Assembly: GCF_001078705.1 (NCBI RefSeq)
Contig: NZ_CDMW01000001.1
Span: 439,106 to 503,105 of the forward strand
Source of the DNA: Streptococcus sanguinis
Lineage (GTDB): Bacteria; Bacillota; Bacilli; Lactobacillales; Streptococcaceae
DNA length: 64,000 nucleotides
Direction: 5' to 3'
This document shows, piece by piece, positions 8,367 to 18,242 of the stretch. The notes beneath the pieces are model-generated. The model was not told where the DNA came from, ran no database searches, and saw only the letters and a list, made by a program, of their open reading frames with translations. The position numbers and the translations under genes were made by a program. Within the stretch, counting starts at the first letter, position 1. The number at the start of each line of letters is the position of its first letter.

Positions 8367-8999
8367 ATGGCTATTGAATTACTGACCCCCTTTACCAAGG
8401 TGGAATTAGAACCAGAAGTTAAAGATAAAAAACGCAAGCAGATTGGCATACTAGGTGGGAATTTCAACCCTGTCCACAATGCTCATTTGGTCGTGGCGGA
8501 TCAGGTCCGCCAACAGTTGGGCTTGGATCAGGTCCTGCTCATGCCAGAGTACGAACCGCCGCATGTGGATAAGAAAGAGACCATTGATGAGCAGCATCGG
8601 CTGAAAATGCTGGAGCTGGCTATTGAGGGCATCGAAGGCCTAGGAATTGAAACCATTGAGTTGGAACGGAAGGGAATTTCTTACAGCTACGACACCATGA
8701 AGCTCCTGACAGAGCATCATTCAGATACGGACTATTACTTTATCATCGGTGCGGATATGGTGGACTATCTTCCCAAGTGGTACCGGATTGATGAGCTGGT
8801 TGAGCTGGTTCAGTTTGTCGGTGTTCAGCGGCCGCGCTACAAGGCGGGGACTTCTTACCCTGTCATCTGGGTGGATGTGCCGCTTATGGATATTTCCTCC
8901 AGTATGGTGCGGGATTTTCTGGCTCAGGGACGGACTCCAAATTTCCTGCTGCCTCAGTCAGTCTTAGACTATATCGAGAAAGAAGGGCTATACCTATGA
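8367..8999 (+). CDS. nadD: Nicotinate-nucleotide adenylyltransferase
   Basis: A 210-residue NaMN adenylyltransferase that makes deamido-NAD from nicotinate mononucleotide and ATP. The nucleotidyltransferase signature [12 protein letters not shown] (about 28-39) and the C-terminal [12 protein letters not shown] (ISSxxIR-type) motif are present. A roughly 26-residue N-terminal extension before the core is typical of streptococcal NadD. GGAG at 8353 serves the ATG at 8367. Its TGA overlaps the yqeK start (ATGA), indicating coupling. Confidence 0.96.
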   Translation: MAIELLTPFTKVELEPEVKDKKRKQIGILGGNFNPVHNAHLVVADQVRQQLGLDQVLLMPEYEPPHVDKKETIDEQHRLKMLELAIEGIEGLGIETIELERKGISYSYDTMKLLTEHHSDTDYYFIIGADMVDYLPKWYRIDELVELVQFVGVQRPRYKAGTSYPVIWVDVPLMDISSSMVRDFLAQGRTPNFLLPQSVLDYIEKEGLYL

Positions 9000-9598
9000 C
9001 CTATGAAAGCTATATCAGTATGGGCCGTGAGGCCTTGCTGGCTAAGATGGAAACAGTCATGTCTGAGAAACGCTTGCGGCATTGTCTAGGTGTGGAAAAG
9101 GCTGCCCGTGAATTAGCGGAGCGCTTCAGTCTTGATGTCGAAAAAGCTGGTCTGGCAGGACTCCTGCACGACTATGCCAAAAAGGTCTCGGATGAGGATT
9201 TTCTATCCTTGATTGACAAATATCAGCTGGACCCTGACCTGAAAAACTGGGGCAATAATGTCTGGCATGGCATGGTGGGCATCTATAAAATTCAGGAAGA
9301 TTTAGGCATCAAAGATGCTGAGATTCTAAGAGCCATCGAAGTTCATACAGTGGGCAGTGGCACCATGTCTGAGTTGGACAAGGCCGTCTATGTTGCCGAC
9401 TACATTGAGTACAACCGCGACTTTCCGGGAGTGGAAAAGGCAAGAGAGCTGGCCCAGCGGTCACTCAATCTAGCTGTGGCCTATGAAACAGCAAGGACTG
9501 TGGAGCATTTGGCTCACAAAGGGATGCCCATCTATCCGCAGACCTTGGAGACCTACAATGCCTTTATAGGATATTTGAAGGAAATAGAAGAAAATTAA
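8996..9598 (+). CDS. yqeK: HD-domain symmetrical Ap4A hydrolase YqeK
   Basis: A 200-residue HD-superfamily protein. YqeK enzymes cleave diadenosine tetraphosphate into two ADP. The metal-binding His of [10 protein letters not shown], the HD doublet in LLHDYAKK, and later His residues ([25 protein letters not shown]) fit the family. It overlaps nadD by four bases and is followed nine bases later by rsfS, the standard Firmicute order. Confidence 0.94.
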   Translation: MTYESYISMGREALLAKMETVMSEKRLRHCLGVEKAARELAERFSLDVEKAGLAGLLHDYAKKVSDEDFLSLIDKYQLDPDLKNWGNNVWHGMVGIYKIQEDLGIKDAEILRAIEVHTVGSGTMSELDKAVYVADYIEYNRDFPGVEKARELAQRSLNLAVAYETARTVEHLAHKGMPIYPQTLETYNAFIGYLKEIEEN

Positions 9599-9607
9599 AG
9601 AGGAACT

Positions 9608-9973
9608 ATGAAAGAACAAGAATTATTGGAACTGGTCGTGAAGGCGGCTGATGAAAAGCGTGCAGAAGATATTGTGGTTTTGGACTTGCAAGGTCTGACT
9701 ACTGTGACAGATTACTTTGTCATCGTCAGCTCTATGAACAGTCGTCAGCTGGATGCAGTCGCTGAAAATATCCGTGAGAAAGCTGCGGCGGCGGGTGTTT
9801 CTGCTGATCATGTTGAGGGAGACGCAGCTGGCGGCTGGGTGCTCTTAGACTTGGGCGGCATCGTTGTCCATGTCTTTTCTGAGGAAATGCGGGCGCATTA
9901 CAATCTGGAAAAACTCTGGCACGAAGCGACTGGTGTGGATGTTGCAGCCTTATTGGAAGAAAAAAACAAGTGA
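9608..9973 (+). CDS. rsfS: Ribosome silencing factor
   Basis: A 121-residue RsfS/YbeB protein. The family binds uL14 on the 50S subunit and blocks joining with 30S when nutrients are short. The signature [21 protein letters not shown] (about 18-38) and the [20 protein letters not shown] block are intact. AGAGGAAC precedes the ATG. A hairpin with a T tract follows the gene, so some transcripts may end here before the methyltransferase. Confidence 0.96.
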   Translation: MKEQELLELVVKAADEKRAEDIVVLDLQGLTTVTDYFVIVSSMNSRQLDAVAENIREKAAAAGVSADHVEGDAAGGWVLLDLGGIVVHVFSEEMRAHYNLEKLWHEATGVDVAALLEEKNK

Positions 9974-10002
9974 TTTTTTGCCCTTAGGCAGAAAGCAGAA
10001 TT

Positions 10003-10035
10003 TAGCTCAGTCAGCCTGCTGGCTGGGCTATTTTT
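10003..10035 (+). terminator. Internal terminator-like hairpin after rsfS
   Basis: AGCTCAGTCA pairs with TGGCTGGGCT (two G-T wobbles) and is followed directly by TATTTTT. It sits inside the operon, a dozen bases before the methyltransferase start, so it probably lowers expression of the last two genes. Confidence 0.65.
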
Positions 10036-10047
10036 GAAAGGAAAAGT

Positions 10048-10782
10048 ATGGCAACTTATGAAACCTTCGCGTCGGTTTACGATGCGATTATGGATGATTC
10101 TTTGTATGAGAAGTGGACAGATTTCAGCCTGCGTCATTTTCCCAAGGATAAGAAAAAGCTGCTGGAGTTGGCCTGTGGTACGGGCATCCAGTCTATTTAT
10201 TTTAAGCAGGCTGGTTTTGATGTAACGGGGTTGGACCTTAGTCAGGAAATGCTGGATTTGGCGGAGAAACGTAGCAGAGAGGCCGGTTTGGATATTCCCT
10301 TTATCCAGGGCAATATGCTGGATTTGAGTGGCGTCGGTCAGTTTGATTTGGTGACTTGTTATTCGGACTCGATTTGCTATATGGAAGACGAAGTCGATGT
10401 CGGTCAGGTTTTCATTCAAGTCTACCAGCATCTAAATGAGGGCGGTCGTTTTATCTTTGACGTGCACTCGATTTACCAGATTGACGAGGTTTTTCCTGGC
10501 TATTCCTATCACGAAAATGCTGAAACCTTTGCTATGGTCTGGGATTCTTATGCGGACGAACCGCCTCATTCCATCGTACATGAGTTGACCTTCTTTGTCC
10601 AAGATGAGGATGGTCGCTTCACGCGCCATGATGAGGTGCATGAGGAGCGGACCTATGAGATTCTGACCTATGATATCTTGCTGGAGCAGGCTGGTTTTAA
10701 GAATGTCAAGGTTTACGCGGACTTTGAGGACAAGGAGCCAACTGACAAGAGCGCTCGCTGGTTCTTTGTGGCGGAGAAATGA
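10048..10782 (+). CDS. Class I SAM-dependent methyltransferase
   Basis: A 244-residue methyltransferase. SAM-binding motif I is [15 protein letters not shown] (about 38-52), followed by the acidic [11 protein letters not shown] loop. The substrate is not known. The gene keeps this place between rsfS and tmcAL in streptococci, which hints at a translation-related small-molecule or RNA/protein target. The ATG at 10048 has a GAAAGGAAAA site that lies immediately after the T tract of a hairpin. The next gene begins one base after its stop. Confidence 0.88.
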   Translation: MATYETFASVYDAIMDDSLYEKWTDFSLRHFPKDKKKLLELACGTGIQSIYFKQAGFDVTGLDLSQEMLDLAEKRSREAGLDIPFIQGNMLDLSGVGQFDLVTCYSDSICYMEDEVDVGQVFIQVYQHLNEGGRFIFDVHSIYQIDEVFPGYSYHENAETFAMVWDSYADEPPHSIVHELTFFVQDEDGRFTRHDEVHEERTYEILTYDILLEQAGFKNVKVYADFEDKEPTDKSARWFFVAEK

Positions 10783-10783
10783 G

Positions 10784-11878
10784 ATGACAGTTACTGGTAT
10801 TATCGCAGAGTTTAATCCTTTTCATAATGGGCACAAATATCTGCTGGAGCAGGCTTCTGGTCTGAAAATTATCGCTATGAGTGGCAATTTTGTTCAGCGA
10901 GGGGAGCCGGCTATCGTGGACAAGTGGACTCGGGCACAGATGGCTTTAGAAGCGGGAGCGGATTTGGTTCTTGAACTGCCTTTCTTGGTCAGCGTTCAGG
11001 CGGCAGATTTTTTCGCTAAGGGAGCAGTGGACATCTTAGAGAGACTGGGCATTGATCATCTAATGTTTGGAACTGAGGAAGTGTTGGATTATGAAAGTAT
11101 CTCTAGGGTCTATGGTGAAAAGGCAGAGCAGATGGATGCTTATCTGGCTAGCCTACCTGATTCCCTATCCTATCCCCAGAAGACTCAGGCCATGTGGCAG
11201 GAATTTGCAGGGCTCAATTTCTCAGGCTCTACTCCCAATCATATCTTGGGCTTGGCTTATGCCAAGGCTGTGGCGGGAAGAGATATAAAACTGTGCCCGA
11301 TTCAACGTCAGGGAGCTGGCTACCATTCCTTATCAGCTAATCAAGAATTTGCCTCTGCAACTGCCCTTCGTCAGAATCTGGATCAGCCAGACTTTCTCAA
11401 GAAATTCACTCCAGCCTACCACTTGCTTGAAATGGCACCCAAGGTGACCTGGTCGGACCTCTTTCCTTATCTTCGATACCAGATAGTGACCTGTCCGGAT
11501 TTGACGGACTTTTATCAGGTCAATCAGGAGTTTGCCGTTAGGATTAGAGAGGCCTTGAAAAACAGTGAGACTATAGAAGAGTTGGTTGAGCAGGTGGCGA
11601 CCAAGCGCTATACCAAGGCTCGGGTCCGGCGTCTGCTGACCTATATCCTGGTCGGAGCTAGGCAAGAAGAGATTCCGTCAGCTATTCATATCTTAGGCTT
11701 TTCCGAGCAGGGGCGCCAGCATTTGTCCCAGCTTAAGGGAAAAGTTGAATTGGTCAGCCGTATCGGCAAGGAGCCATGGGATAGTTTGACCCAGCAGGCC
11801 GACAAGGTCTATCAGCTAGGCAATCCTGCACTTAAGGAACAGAACTTTGGACGAGTTCCGATTATGAAAGACAAGTAA
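10784..11878 (+). CDS. tmcAL: tRNA(Met) cytidine acetate ligase (YlbM)
   Basis: A 364-residue enzyme that, in Bacillus, forms N4-acetylcytidine at the wobble base of elongator tRNA-Met from acetate and ATP. The nucleotidyltransferase-like N-terminus [20 protein letters not shown] is diagnostic, with [14 protein letters not shown] following. The frame runs open upstream to 10670, but that part overlaps the methyltransferase gene; the true start is ATG 10784, one base after its stop, with GGAG in the preceding gene. It closes the operon at a strong terminator. Confidence 0.95.
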   Translation: MTVTGIIAEFNPFHNGHKYLLEQASGLKIIAMSGNFVQRGEPAIVDKWTRAQMALEAGADLVLELPFLVSVQAADFFAKGAVDILERLGIDHLMFGTEEVLDYESISRVYGEKAEQMDAYLASLPDSLSYPQKTQAMWQEFAGLNFSGSTPNHILGLAYAKAVAGRDIKLCPIQRQGAGYHSLSANQEFASATALRQNLDQPDFLKKFTPAYHLLEMAPKVTWSDLFPYLRYQIVTCPDLTDFYQVNQEFAVRIREALKNSETIEELVEQVATKRYTKARVRRLLTYILVGARQEEIPSAIHILGFSEQGRQHLSQLKGKVELVSRIGKEPWDSLTQQADKVYQLGNPALKEQNFGRVPIMKDK

Positions 11879-11899
11879 GGCTGAATGTTCAGCCTTTTT
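11877..11899 (+). terminator. Terminator of the yqeG-tmcAL operon
   Basis: A perfect 9-bp stem AAGGCTGAA / TTCAGCCTT with a TG loop, followed by more Ts; it begins within the tmcAL stop codon. Confidence 0.85.
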
Positions 11900-11905
11900 G
11901 CTTTG

Positions 11906-11935
11906 TTTGCGAAGGTAAATAAAAAATGGTATAAT
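11906..11935 (+). promoter_or_regulatory. Promoter of the 12-kb lipoprotein
   Basis: TTTGCG, 18-base spacer, then extended -10 TG-G-TATAAT. It leaves an unusually long leader of about 140 bases before the lipoprotein ATG. Confidence 0.7.
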
Positions 11936-12083
11936 AAACAAATAAACTTGTTTTCACTAAGGAGCATGATTTGCTTTTTAGTGGTTTGACTGTAGGTATG
12001 AAAGCTAGCATTCGGTCAATAAAACATTGCTGTGCTGATTGAATGCTTATCTTTCCTATCCATGTCTCAAAGGAGGAAGATTC

Positions 12084-12887
12084 ATGAAATTCAAAAAGAT
12101 TACCTTTATGGCCCTTACAGCTTTGCTGACGCTTAGTTTAGGTGCTTGTGGCTTGATTGGGCAGAAGCATTCTCAAAAGAATCAGGGTGGGACTGAGAAT
12201 AGCTCCCGTGAGATCCAAAAGAATACTTCTTCTGACGATATTGAAGAACTCTTGGAGAAAGCAGAAACTGCGAATGAAGATCTAACTTCAATGAAAATGA
12301 AGGTAAAACTATCCATCACTGTAGATGGTTCCAATAAAACTCAAACGATGAGCGGAGACCTTCTGTATGACAAAAGCACAGATGAGCTGGCCAAGGGGCA
12401 TTTAGTAATAGATGGAAAAGAGAGCGGTCAAGAGAGCTATCAAGAAGCGATTATGCCAGGCGGACAGGATAAACTTTTGTATACTCGTTCTTCTAAAAAT
12501 GGAACATGGTCTAAGAAAGAAATGGGAAGTGGGGCAGATTATTATGTTCAGCCCGATTATTTCAAACTTATGGATGGCTTTTATCAAATGGCTGATGATG
12601 TCACTGTAAAAGAAAGCGGTGATGAATATGTTTTTAAATTAAGCAGTAAAAATGCTGACTTGCTGGGGCTCTTTGGTGAAGAATTCAAACTAGAGCTGAC
12701 AGGTGTTACTCAGGCTGATATGGATAAAACGTTAGAAGTACGCTTGGATAAAAAGACCTTATTCTTAAAAGACTTTAAGTTAGGTTTATCTTATAAAGGT
12801 GAAGAAGGCAGTTTGGATGTTCAAACAGATACTCAATATTCTGACTGGAATAAGGTAGAGGAAGATGAATTTAAGGCGCCTCAGTAA
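12084..12887 (+). CDS. Putative lipoprotein (DUF6612-like)
   Basis: A 267-residue surface lipoprotein with lipobox SLGAC (Cys22), then a Ser/Asn/Gln-rich linker to about residue 55. The folded domain begins with DIEELLEKAETANEDLTSMKMKVKL. A start of 'average over conformers' strands (MSGDLLYDKSTDELAKGHLVIDG) resembles the LolA/LppX-like DUF6612 family of Firmicute lipoproteins. The start at 12084 is set by a near-perfect AAAGGAGGAAG site; the frame is open further upstream without a site. The next gene (broken) lies 37 bases downstream and may share the transcript. Its function is unknown. Confidence 0.82.
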   Translation: MKFKKITFMALTALLTLSLGACGLIGQKHSQKNQGGTENSSREIQKNTSSDDIEELLEKAETANEDLTSMKMKVKLSITVDGSNKTQTMSGDLLYDKSTDELAKGHLVIDGKESGQESYQEAIMPGGQDKLLYTRSSKNGTWSKKEMGSGADYYVQPDYFKLMDGFYQMADDVTVKESGDEYVFKLSSKNADLLGLFGEEFKLELTGVTQADMDKTLEVRLDKKTLFLKDFKLGLSYKGEEGSLDVQTDTQYSDWNKVEEDEFKAPQ

Positions 12888-12924
12888 AGCATAAGCAAAA
12901 CTATTAGCTGAGAAAGGAAAAGTC

Positions 12925-13478
12925 ATGCCTTTATTGTTTGCATTTCGCTACCGTAGAGGACTCTATTTGACCATAGTCATCTTGGCATCTGTCTTTTGGT
13001 CTCTGGCATCATTTTTGGCGTTTTAGCTTGCTTGCTCTTGTTTTCAATTGATAAAGCCATGCCTGGATCAGGAATTTTTTCATTCGGTTTGCCTTCTTTC
13101 CTTACCTTTCTTTTAGCCAGTCTACTTGAAATTTTTATAATAATCCATGCAGGACGCAAGCTGAGTAAAAAGTGCTTTGTTCTTGCGGGAACAGAATGGG
13201 GCCTAACCGTGCGAGGTGCTTTCTTGAAAAAGCATAGCTTTGCTTGGAATCAGCTGGAAAGTGTCCTTTACCGGCCGGCTTGGGGCAGAACTTCTGATGG
13301 GCAGCCTTCTTTTCGACTGGGGGTCAGGCGCTATCGGAGAGACTACCTATATGTCAAGCCTTATCATGGCAAGTCCGTTCGAGTAGATGTCACTTTTTTA
13401 GATGGCAGAATAGAGGATGTTTTTGACTGTTTAAGCAGGTGCAAACCGGATTTATCTATTGTGAAAAATGATCAGTGA
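12925..13478 (+). pseudogene. Frameshifted membrane protein with PH-like C-terminal domain
   Basis: Two overlapping frames look like halves of one gene. Frame one starts at ATG 12925 after AGAAAGGAAAA, encodes RYRRGLYLTIVILASVF and stops at 13023. The other frame takes over at about 12996 with LVSGIIFGVLACLLLFSID, a second helix pair, and a soluble domain (GLTVRGAFLKKHSFAWNQL, YVKPYHGKSVRVDVTFLDG) to 13478. The join falls on a run of four Ts at about 12993-12996; one more T would restore one frame of about 184 residues. This may be a true mutation, phase variation or a sequencing error. The intact protein would resemble bacterial PH-like/YcxB-type membrane proteins. Confidence 0.7.
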
Positions 13479-13548
13479 TATTTTTGATGGATTTCGGTAA
13501 AGGTCCGTTATGACAGACCTGCCGGTTTCGGGAAATAGAATGTACCGT

Positions 13549-13578
13549 CCAGTTGCTCTTTTAGCGACTGGATTTTTT
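13549..13578 (+). terminator. Terminator before the YebC-family gene
   Basis: CCAGTTGCT pairs with AGCGACTGG (one G-T wobble) across a 5-base loop, followed by ATTTTTT. Confidence 0.8.
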
Positions 13579-13667
13579 ATGGAATAGAAATAGGTGTAAA
13601 GTTAAAGAAACCAAGCTGGTTCTTCTAAAAGCTATCATTTTTTCTTAGTGATTTTTCTGATTCCCTG

Positions 13668-13676
13668 TGTTATAAT
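13668..13676 (+). promoter_or_regulatory. Promoter of the YebC-family gene
   Basis: Extended -10 TG-T-TATAAT about 40 bases before the ATG; no convincing -35. Confidence 0.65.
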
Positions 13677-13718
13677 AAGAAAGATTAAAAATGTAATTTA
13701 TCAAAAGGAGAATCTCCA

Positions 13719-14435
13719 ATGGGACGTAAATGGGCCAATATTGTGGCAAAGAAAACGGCCAAAGACGGCGCAAACTCAAAAGTGTATGCTAAGTTTGGTG
13801 TAGAAATCTATGTAGCGGCTAAAAAAGGTGATCCAGATCCAGAGTCTAACACAGCTTTGAAATTTGTTATTGACCGAGCTAAGCAGGCTCAGGTGCCGAA
13901 GCATGTCATTGACAAGGCCATCGATAAGGCAAAAGGAAACACTGACGAAACCTTTACTGAAGGCCGCTATGAAGGATTTGGGCCAAACGGCTCTATGCTG
14001 ATTGTTGATACTCTGACTTCAAATGTCAATCGGACTGCAGCTAATGTCCGTGCTGCTTTTGGTAAAAATGGCGGTAATATGGGAGCTAGCGGCTCTGTAT
14101 CTTATCTTTTTGATAATAAAGGCGTGATTGTCTTTGCTGGGGACGACGCTGACAGTGTCTTTGAACAGCTGCTGGAAGCGGATGTGGATGTTGATGATGT
14201 TGAAGCAGAAGAAGGAAGCATCACTGTTTATACAGCGCCAACTGACCTTCACAAGGCTATCGTGGCTCTGCGTGAATCTGGCATTCAAGAATTCCAAGTA
14301 ACCGAGCTTGAAATGATTCCTCAGTCTGAAGTAGAGTTGACCGGTGAAGACCTCGAAACCTTTGAAAAACTCTATAGCGTTTTAGAAGACGACGAAGATG
14401 TCCAAAAAATCTATACGAATGTAGATGGATTCTGA
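13719..14435 (+). CDS. YebC/PmpR family protein
   Basis: A 238-residue, full-length member of the YebC/TACO1 family. Members have been described as transcription regulators and, more recently, as factors that relieve ribosome stalling on proline stretches. N-terminal [20 protein letters not shown], the [17 protein letters not shown] block (about 89-105) and the acidic C-terminus are intact. The N-terminus (GRKWANI, not GHSKWANI) is the shorter YeeN-like form common in streptococci. AAAAGGAG precedes the ATG. It is monocistronic, with promoter and terminator. Confidence 0.93.
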   Translation: MGRKWANIVAKKTAKDGANSKVYAKFGVEIYVAAKKGDPDPESNTALKFVIDRAKQAQVPKHVIDKAIDKAKGNTDETFTEGRYEGFGPNGSMLIVDTLTSNVNRTAANVRAAFGKNGGNMGASGSVSYLFDNKGVIVFAGDDADSVFEQLLEADVDVDDVEAEEGSITVYTAPTDLHKAIVALRESGIQEFQVTELEMIPQSEVELTGEDLETFEKLYSVLEDDEDVQKIYTNVDGF

Positions 14436-14745
14436 TTACAGTATAATTATAAGAAGCTGAGTTTATATCGGCTTTTTTAGTTTGAGAAAAAATATTGATG
14501 AGATGTTACAAATATATCTTTTGTATTAGCGTTTTGTAAACAAAGTGTAAAAAAAGGGTTTACACTAATAGGCAAATATGGTAAAATAAATTTTAAATTA
14601 TAATGTTTTTAATTAGAGATGCTTAACTTTCTTAACAGACTATCTTTATAGTTTTGGTAACTAATGGTTATCTTTTCAATACAAATAAGATATAATTAGC
14701 AGCTCTTTTTGATGTTATATTTTATATTATAAAAAGGAGAAAATC
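14436..14745 (+). other. AT-rich spacer with terminator and promoter
   Basis: The first part holds the YebC-gene terminator (14455-14478: AGCTGA / TCGGCT, then Ts). The rest is very AT-rich, with a TATAAT at 14691-14696 that probably drives the following lipoprotein. A tract with direct GTTTACA / GTTTTGTAAAC-like repeats lies near 14530-14560. No ORF or RNA gene was recognised. Confidence 0.6.
14455..14478 (+). terminator. Terminator after the YebC-family gene
   Basis: A 6-bp stem AGCTGA / TCGGCT followed by TTTTTT. Confidence 0.65.
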
Positions 14746-15909
14746 ATGCAAAAGGTTTTTCGATATTTATTTCTTTCAGTCTTGGTTGTTTTTCTTACTG
14801 GTTGTAGCTTTACTAAAAAAGCAATTGAGAATGGAGTTTCCGGTAATAACGATGTAGATGTTAAAATAAAAGGCGGTACTTATGTCTTACCAAATGATGA
14901 GTCTTCAGATTCAAAATATCTTGCTTTAAATGTTGAAATTAAGAATAAGAGCGATAAGAAACTCCGTCTTTCTGAGGGAGATATTACACTATATAATTCT
15001 GATGATGAAAAAATTAAGCCACTTAATGTTTATGATTCAAATGATAAATTTAAAACAATGTCATTTGAACAAGTTTCTAAAAACAAGAGTATCAGTGGCT
15101 ATGTTGTTTTTGAAGTAGATCCGAAAGAAAAGTACGAACTTCATTATTCTCCTCTCTATACTGATATAGATGCGAAAGAAAAAGAAGATGTCACTATTAA
15201 AGTTGATGCTGCTAAATATCCTGATAATGTTGAAAAAATTGAAGAGCTTGCTAAACAATATGTTGATCAAGTTTTCTTAAACGGAGCTGACTCAGCTAAT
15301 GCGGGAAATGTTAGCAACAACAACCCCAATTCTGCGACCCTTACCCCATTAGCAGATAAAAAAGATGATAAGAAGAAAAATAAAGATGCCGATAAGGGAG
15401 ATGAATTTATTCTAGGTGGAGATTTAGCTAAGGCCAAGAGTGATTTTACAAAAGCTTTCACAACACAATTTGGAGAAGAATTCACTTACTACAAACCTTC
15501 TGAAGCAGAGTTGCGTACATTTGTAGATGCCTATACTAAGGCGAATGCAAAACGTGCTAAGATTAGCTATCAAGTGAAGAGTTTCTTCCCTGAAAGCGCA
15601 ATTGTCTATGTTCGTCCTGAGACAATTGGCTTGGAAAATATTCGAACTTATGATCTAGTTTCAAAATTTGCAGATGAACATAAGGCTGATTACTCTAACT
15701 ATAATGATGCATACTCTGCTGCTGAAAAATACATCTTAGAACAAGCCCCAAGTCAATTTGACAGCATTCCGTTAGTGACAAGTAAGTACATGGAAAATGA
15801 AGGCTATGAACTTAAATTAGTCAAGAAAAATGGCAAGTGGGTAGTTGATACGTCTGATAGTATTGGCTACAAATCGCTTGTTCGAGCATTTAGTGGAAAT
15901 TCTTATTAA
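14746..15909 (+). CDS. Putative lipoprotein, possibly DUF5105/DUF4352-type
   Basis: A 387-residue lipoprotein with lipobox FLTGC (Cys20). An N-terminal beta-sandwich-like domain (about 35-150, YLALNVEIKNKSDKKLRLS, a pattern typical of DUF4352-like Ig-fold domains) is followed by a Lys/Asp-rich linker (about 200-225, KKDDKKKNKDADKGDE). A C-terminal helical domain with FTKAFTTQFGEEFTYYKPS ends in the KLVKKNGKWVVD repeat-like strand seen in DUF5105 lipoproteins. AAAAGGAG precedes the ATG. The gene is a single unit between a promoter and a long hairpin. Family naming is tentative. Confidence 0.78.
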   Translation: MQKVFRYLFLSVLVVFLTGCSFTKKAIENGVSGNNDVDVKIKGGTYVLPNDESSDSKYLALNVEIKNKSDKKLRLSEGDITLYNSDDEKIKPLNVYDSNDKFKTMSFEQVSKNKSISGYVVFEVDPKEKYELHYSPLYTDIDAKEKEDVTIKVDAAKYPDNVEKIEELAKQYVDQVFLNGADSANAGNVSNNNPNSATLTPLADKKDDKKKNKDADKGDEFILGGDLAKAKSDFTKAFTTQFGEEFTYYKPSEAELRTFVDAYTKANAKRAKISYQVKSFFPESAIVYVRPETIGLENIRTYDLVSKFADEHKADYSNYNDAYSAAEKYILEQAPSQFDSIPLVTSKYMENEGYELKLVKKNGKWVVDTSDSIGYKSLVRAFSGNSY

Positions 15910-15955
15910 AAGAAAAAATGATTCTTTAATCATATAAAGAGTCATTAATAGAAAG

Positions 15956-16006
15956 AAACGAACAGATTTATCGAAGCAGATTCTTGCTGATAAATTTGTT
16001 CGTTTT
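15956..16006 (+). terminator. Long hairpin after the 14.7-kb lipoprotein
   Basis: A 17-bp stem from AAACGAACAGATTTATC to its complement at 15989-16005 (one G-T pair) with a 16-base loop that can form an inner AGCA/TGCT stem; only TTTT follows. Probably a terminator, but longer than is usual here. Confidence 0.65.
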
Positions 16007-16096
16007 ACGTTACAAAAACTTCCTATTATAGAAATATCTTATTCTAATTTTCAATAACTGGTACTTATTTTGAGTTTATTTTAGAAGGAGTCTGCC

Positions 16097-17239
16097 ATGA
16101 AAAAATTTTATGATAAACTGATGCAAACGCGGCATTATCTTCATCAGCATCCAGAGCTGTCTGGGCAGGAATTTGAGACGACGGCTTTCCTAAAAGGCTA
16201 TTTGGAAGATTTGGAGATTAGGATTTTAGATTCTGGTCTGAAAACGGGTTTGATTGCTGAGATTGGTTCTGGCAAGCCAGTCATTGCTCTGAGGGCAGAT
16301 ATTGATGCGCTGCCCATTTTGGAGCGGACTGGTCTGCCTTACGCCAGTCAGAATCCAGGTGTCATGCATGCTTGCGGCCACGATTTTCACCAGACCAGCC
16401 TTTTAGGCGCAGCAGAGTTACTCAAGGCCATGGAAGGAGATTTAAGAGGGACGATTCGTCTGATCTTTCAGCCTGCTGAGGAAATTGCACAGGGAGCTAG
16501 TCAGGTCCTTGCGACCGGTCTGCTGGACGATGTAGCTGCTATTATCGGCTTTCACAATATGCCACAGCTTAAGGCGGGGCAGCTGGCACTCAAGGCTGGA
16601 GCCATGATGGCTGGTGTTGAGAAATTTAAGGTTGAGGTAGAAGGAGTCAGCAGTCATGCGGCTAGACCAGATCTGGGTGTTGACACGGTACTGACCTTGA
16701 CCAGCATGATTCAAAACTTACAGGCTCTGGTGGCTCGAACTGTGTCTCCTTTTGAAGCGACTGTCTTGTCAGTGACCCATATCGAAGCAGGAGCGACCTG
16801 GAATGTGCTGCCGCAGTCGGGCTTTTTCGAAGGGACCATTCGCAGCTTTAATCCAACCTTGCAGCAGCGCATCAGGGAAGACTTTATTCGAATTGTAGAG
16901 AATACAGCAGAAAATTTTGGGGCTCAAGTCAGGATTTCTTGGGCGCCTACATCGCCAGTCACCTATAATGACCCCGAATTGGCTGAGCTGCTCTATGAAC
17001 ACTCACAGAATCTGGCAGAGGTCCTACCTGCCAATCCATCCTCGGCTGGAGAAGATTTTGCCTTTTATCAGGAGGAGCTTCCAGGCGTCTTTGCCTTTAT
17101 CGGCTCAAATGGTGCGGAAAATGCTCCTGATCTCCATCACGACAGCATGGTCATTGACGACGAAGCCTTCAAAGTTTCCGTTCCTTACTATGTAGAAAGT
17201 GCACTCTTTCTCTTGCAGCACTACAGGCAGAAAGTTTAG
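16097..17239 (+). CDS. M20 family amidohydrolase (N-acyl amino acid deacylase type)
   Basis: A 380-residue M20D metallo-amidohydrolase. It probably removes an acyl group from an N-acyl amino acid or related compound in the cytoplasm. Visible metal ligands are the Cys-His of HACGHDFH (about 92-99), the Glu pair in FQPAEEIAQGA, His of GFHNMP, and His of LHHDSM near the C-terminus; the dimerisation lid lies at about 175-285. The set HACGHD plus PAEE is the hippurate/IAA-amino-acid hydrolase pattern. Related N-acetyl-diaminopimelate deacetylases look similar, but no dap genes are next to it. The start has GAAGGAG. It appears monocistronic. Confidence 0.88.
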   Translation: MKKFYDKLMQTRHYLHQHPELSGQEFETTAFLKGYLEDLEIRILDSGLKTGLIAEIGSGKPVIALRADIDALPILERTGLPYASQNPGVMHACGHDFHQTSLLGAAELLKAMEGDLRGTIRLIFQPAEEIAQGASQVLATGLLDDVAAIIGFHNMPQLKAGQLALKAGAMMAGVEKFKVEVEGVSSHAARPDLGVDTVLTLTSMIQNLQALVARTVSPFEATVLSVTHIEAGATWNVLPQSGFFEGTIRSFNPTLQQRIREDFIRIVENTAENFGAQVRISWAPTSPVTYNDPELAELLYEHSQNLAEVLPANPSSAGEDFAFYQEELPGVFAFIGSNGAENAPDLHHDSMVIDDEAFKVSVPYYVESALFLLQHYRQKV

Positions 17240-17297
17240 TGAATGGCTGCCTCAAGGCTGATAAAGAAAAGCTATCACCTCCATAAAAAATATATAA

Positions 17298-17326
17298 TGG
17301 TCAAGTTTCTCCTTATTTGATATGAT
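17298..17326 (+). promoter_or_regulatory. Promoter of the amino-acid-binding lipoprotein
   Basis: TGGTCA, 17-base spacer, TATGAT with an upstream TG; about 30 bases before the start codon at 17358. Confidence 0.5.
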
Positions 17327-17357
17327 AAAGAAAGACTTTTTAGGAGGAATTCGAAAT

Positions 17358-18185
17358 ATGAACCTGAAGAAAACCTTGAAATACTTCTCTCTGGCAGCCG
17401 TCAGTGTCTTGGCCATTGGTGCCTTGGTGGCTTGCTCATCATCAAGTGAGAAGAAAACAGAGAAAACAAAGGTAGAAGTCGGAACAGTGGGAACGACCAA
17501 ACCATTTTCATACGAGGATAAAGACGGTAAACTGACTGGCTACGATATCGAAGTCCTTCGTGCTATCTTTAAGGATTCAGACAAGTATGAAGTCAATTTC
17601 AATAAGACCAAGTGGGCTTCTATTTTCTCAGGTCTAGACAGTGACCGCTACCAGATCGGTGCCAATAATATCAGCTATTCTGAAGAACGGGCTAACAAAT
17701 ATCTCTATGCTAGTCCATATGCGAAAAATCCAACAGTTTTAGTTGTCCGTAAGGGTGAGGGAATCAAATCGCTGGATGACATTGGCGGCAAGTCTACTGA
17801 GGTTGTTCAGGGGACTTCGACAGCTCAGCAACTAGAGGACTACAACAAGGAGCATAGCGACAAACCGACAAAAATCAATTATACGGATGGAACCATTCAG
17901 CAAATCTTGGCCAATCTCAATGATGGCCGTACGGACTATAAGATTTTTGAGCGCATAACGGTAGAGTCTATTATCAAAGACCAAGGCTTGGATAATGTAG
18001 AAGTGATTGAACTTCCAAGCGACCAGCAGCCTTATGTCTATCCGATTATTGCAAGCGGTCAGGAAGACCTGCAAAAATTTGTCAACAAGCGAATCAAGGA
18101 ACTCTATGAGGACGGTACGCTTGAAAAACTTTCACAAGAATTCTTTGGCGGTTCTTACCTGCCAGATGCAAAAGATATCAAGTAA
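17358..18185 (+). CDS. Amino-acid ABC transporter substrate-binding lipoprotein (orphan)
   Basis: A 275-residue family 3 solute-binding lipoprotein (lipobox ALVAC, Cys26) for a polar amino acid. The PBP2 fold is clear: [25 protein letters not shown], then [17 protein letters not shown] and [21 protein letters not shown]. It resembles the pneumococcal binding protein encoded at the metQ/M20 locus (from memory). No permease or ATPase gene lies nearby, so it must dock with a transporter encoded elsewhere or act alone. The start at 17358 is set by AGGAGG; the frame is open 12 codons further up. An M20 dipeptidase follows after a strong hairpin. Confidence 0.9.
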   Translation: MNLKKTLKYFSLAAVSVLAIGALVACSSSSEKKTEKTKVEVGTVGTTKPFSYEDKDGKLTGYDIEVLRAIFKDSDKYEVNFNKTKWASIFSGLDSDRYQIGANNISYSEERANKYLYASPYAKNPTVLVVRKGEGIKSLDDIGGKSTEVVQGTSTAQQLEDYNKEHSDKPTKINYTDGTIQQILANLNDGRTDYKIFERITVESIIKDQGLDNVEVIELPSDQQPYVYPIIASGQEDLQKFVNKRIKELYEDGTLEKLSQEFFGGSYLPDAKDIK

Positions 18186-18242
18186 GAAATCCCATCAAGT
18201 TCGGTCTGCATTTGGCTGACTAGACTTTGATACAAGAAATAC

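Noticed and set aside
15956-16006. Long hairpin considered as a repeat element (BOX/RUP type)
   Set aside because: No modular structure typical of streptococcal BOX elements and only one copy seen in this window; terminator is simpler.
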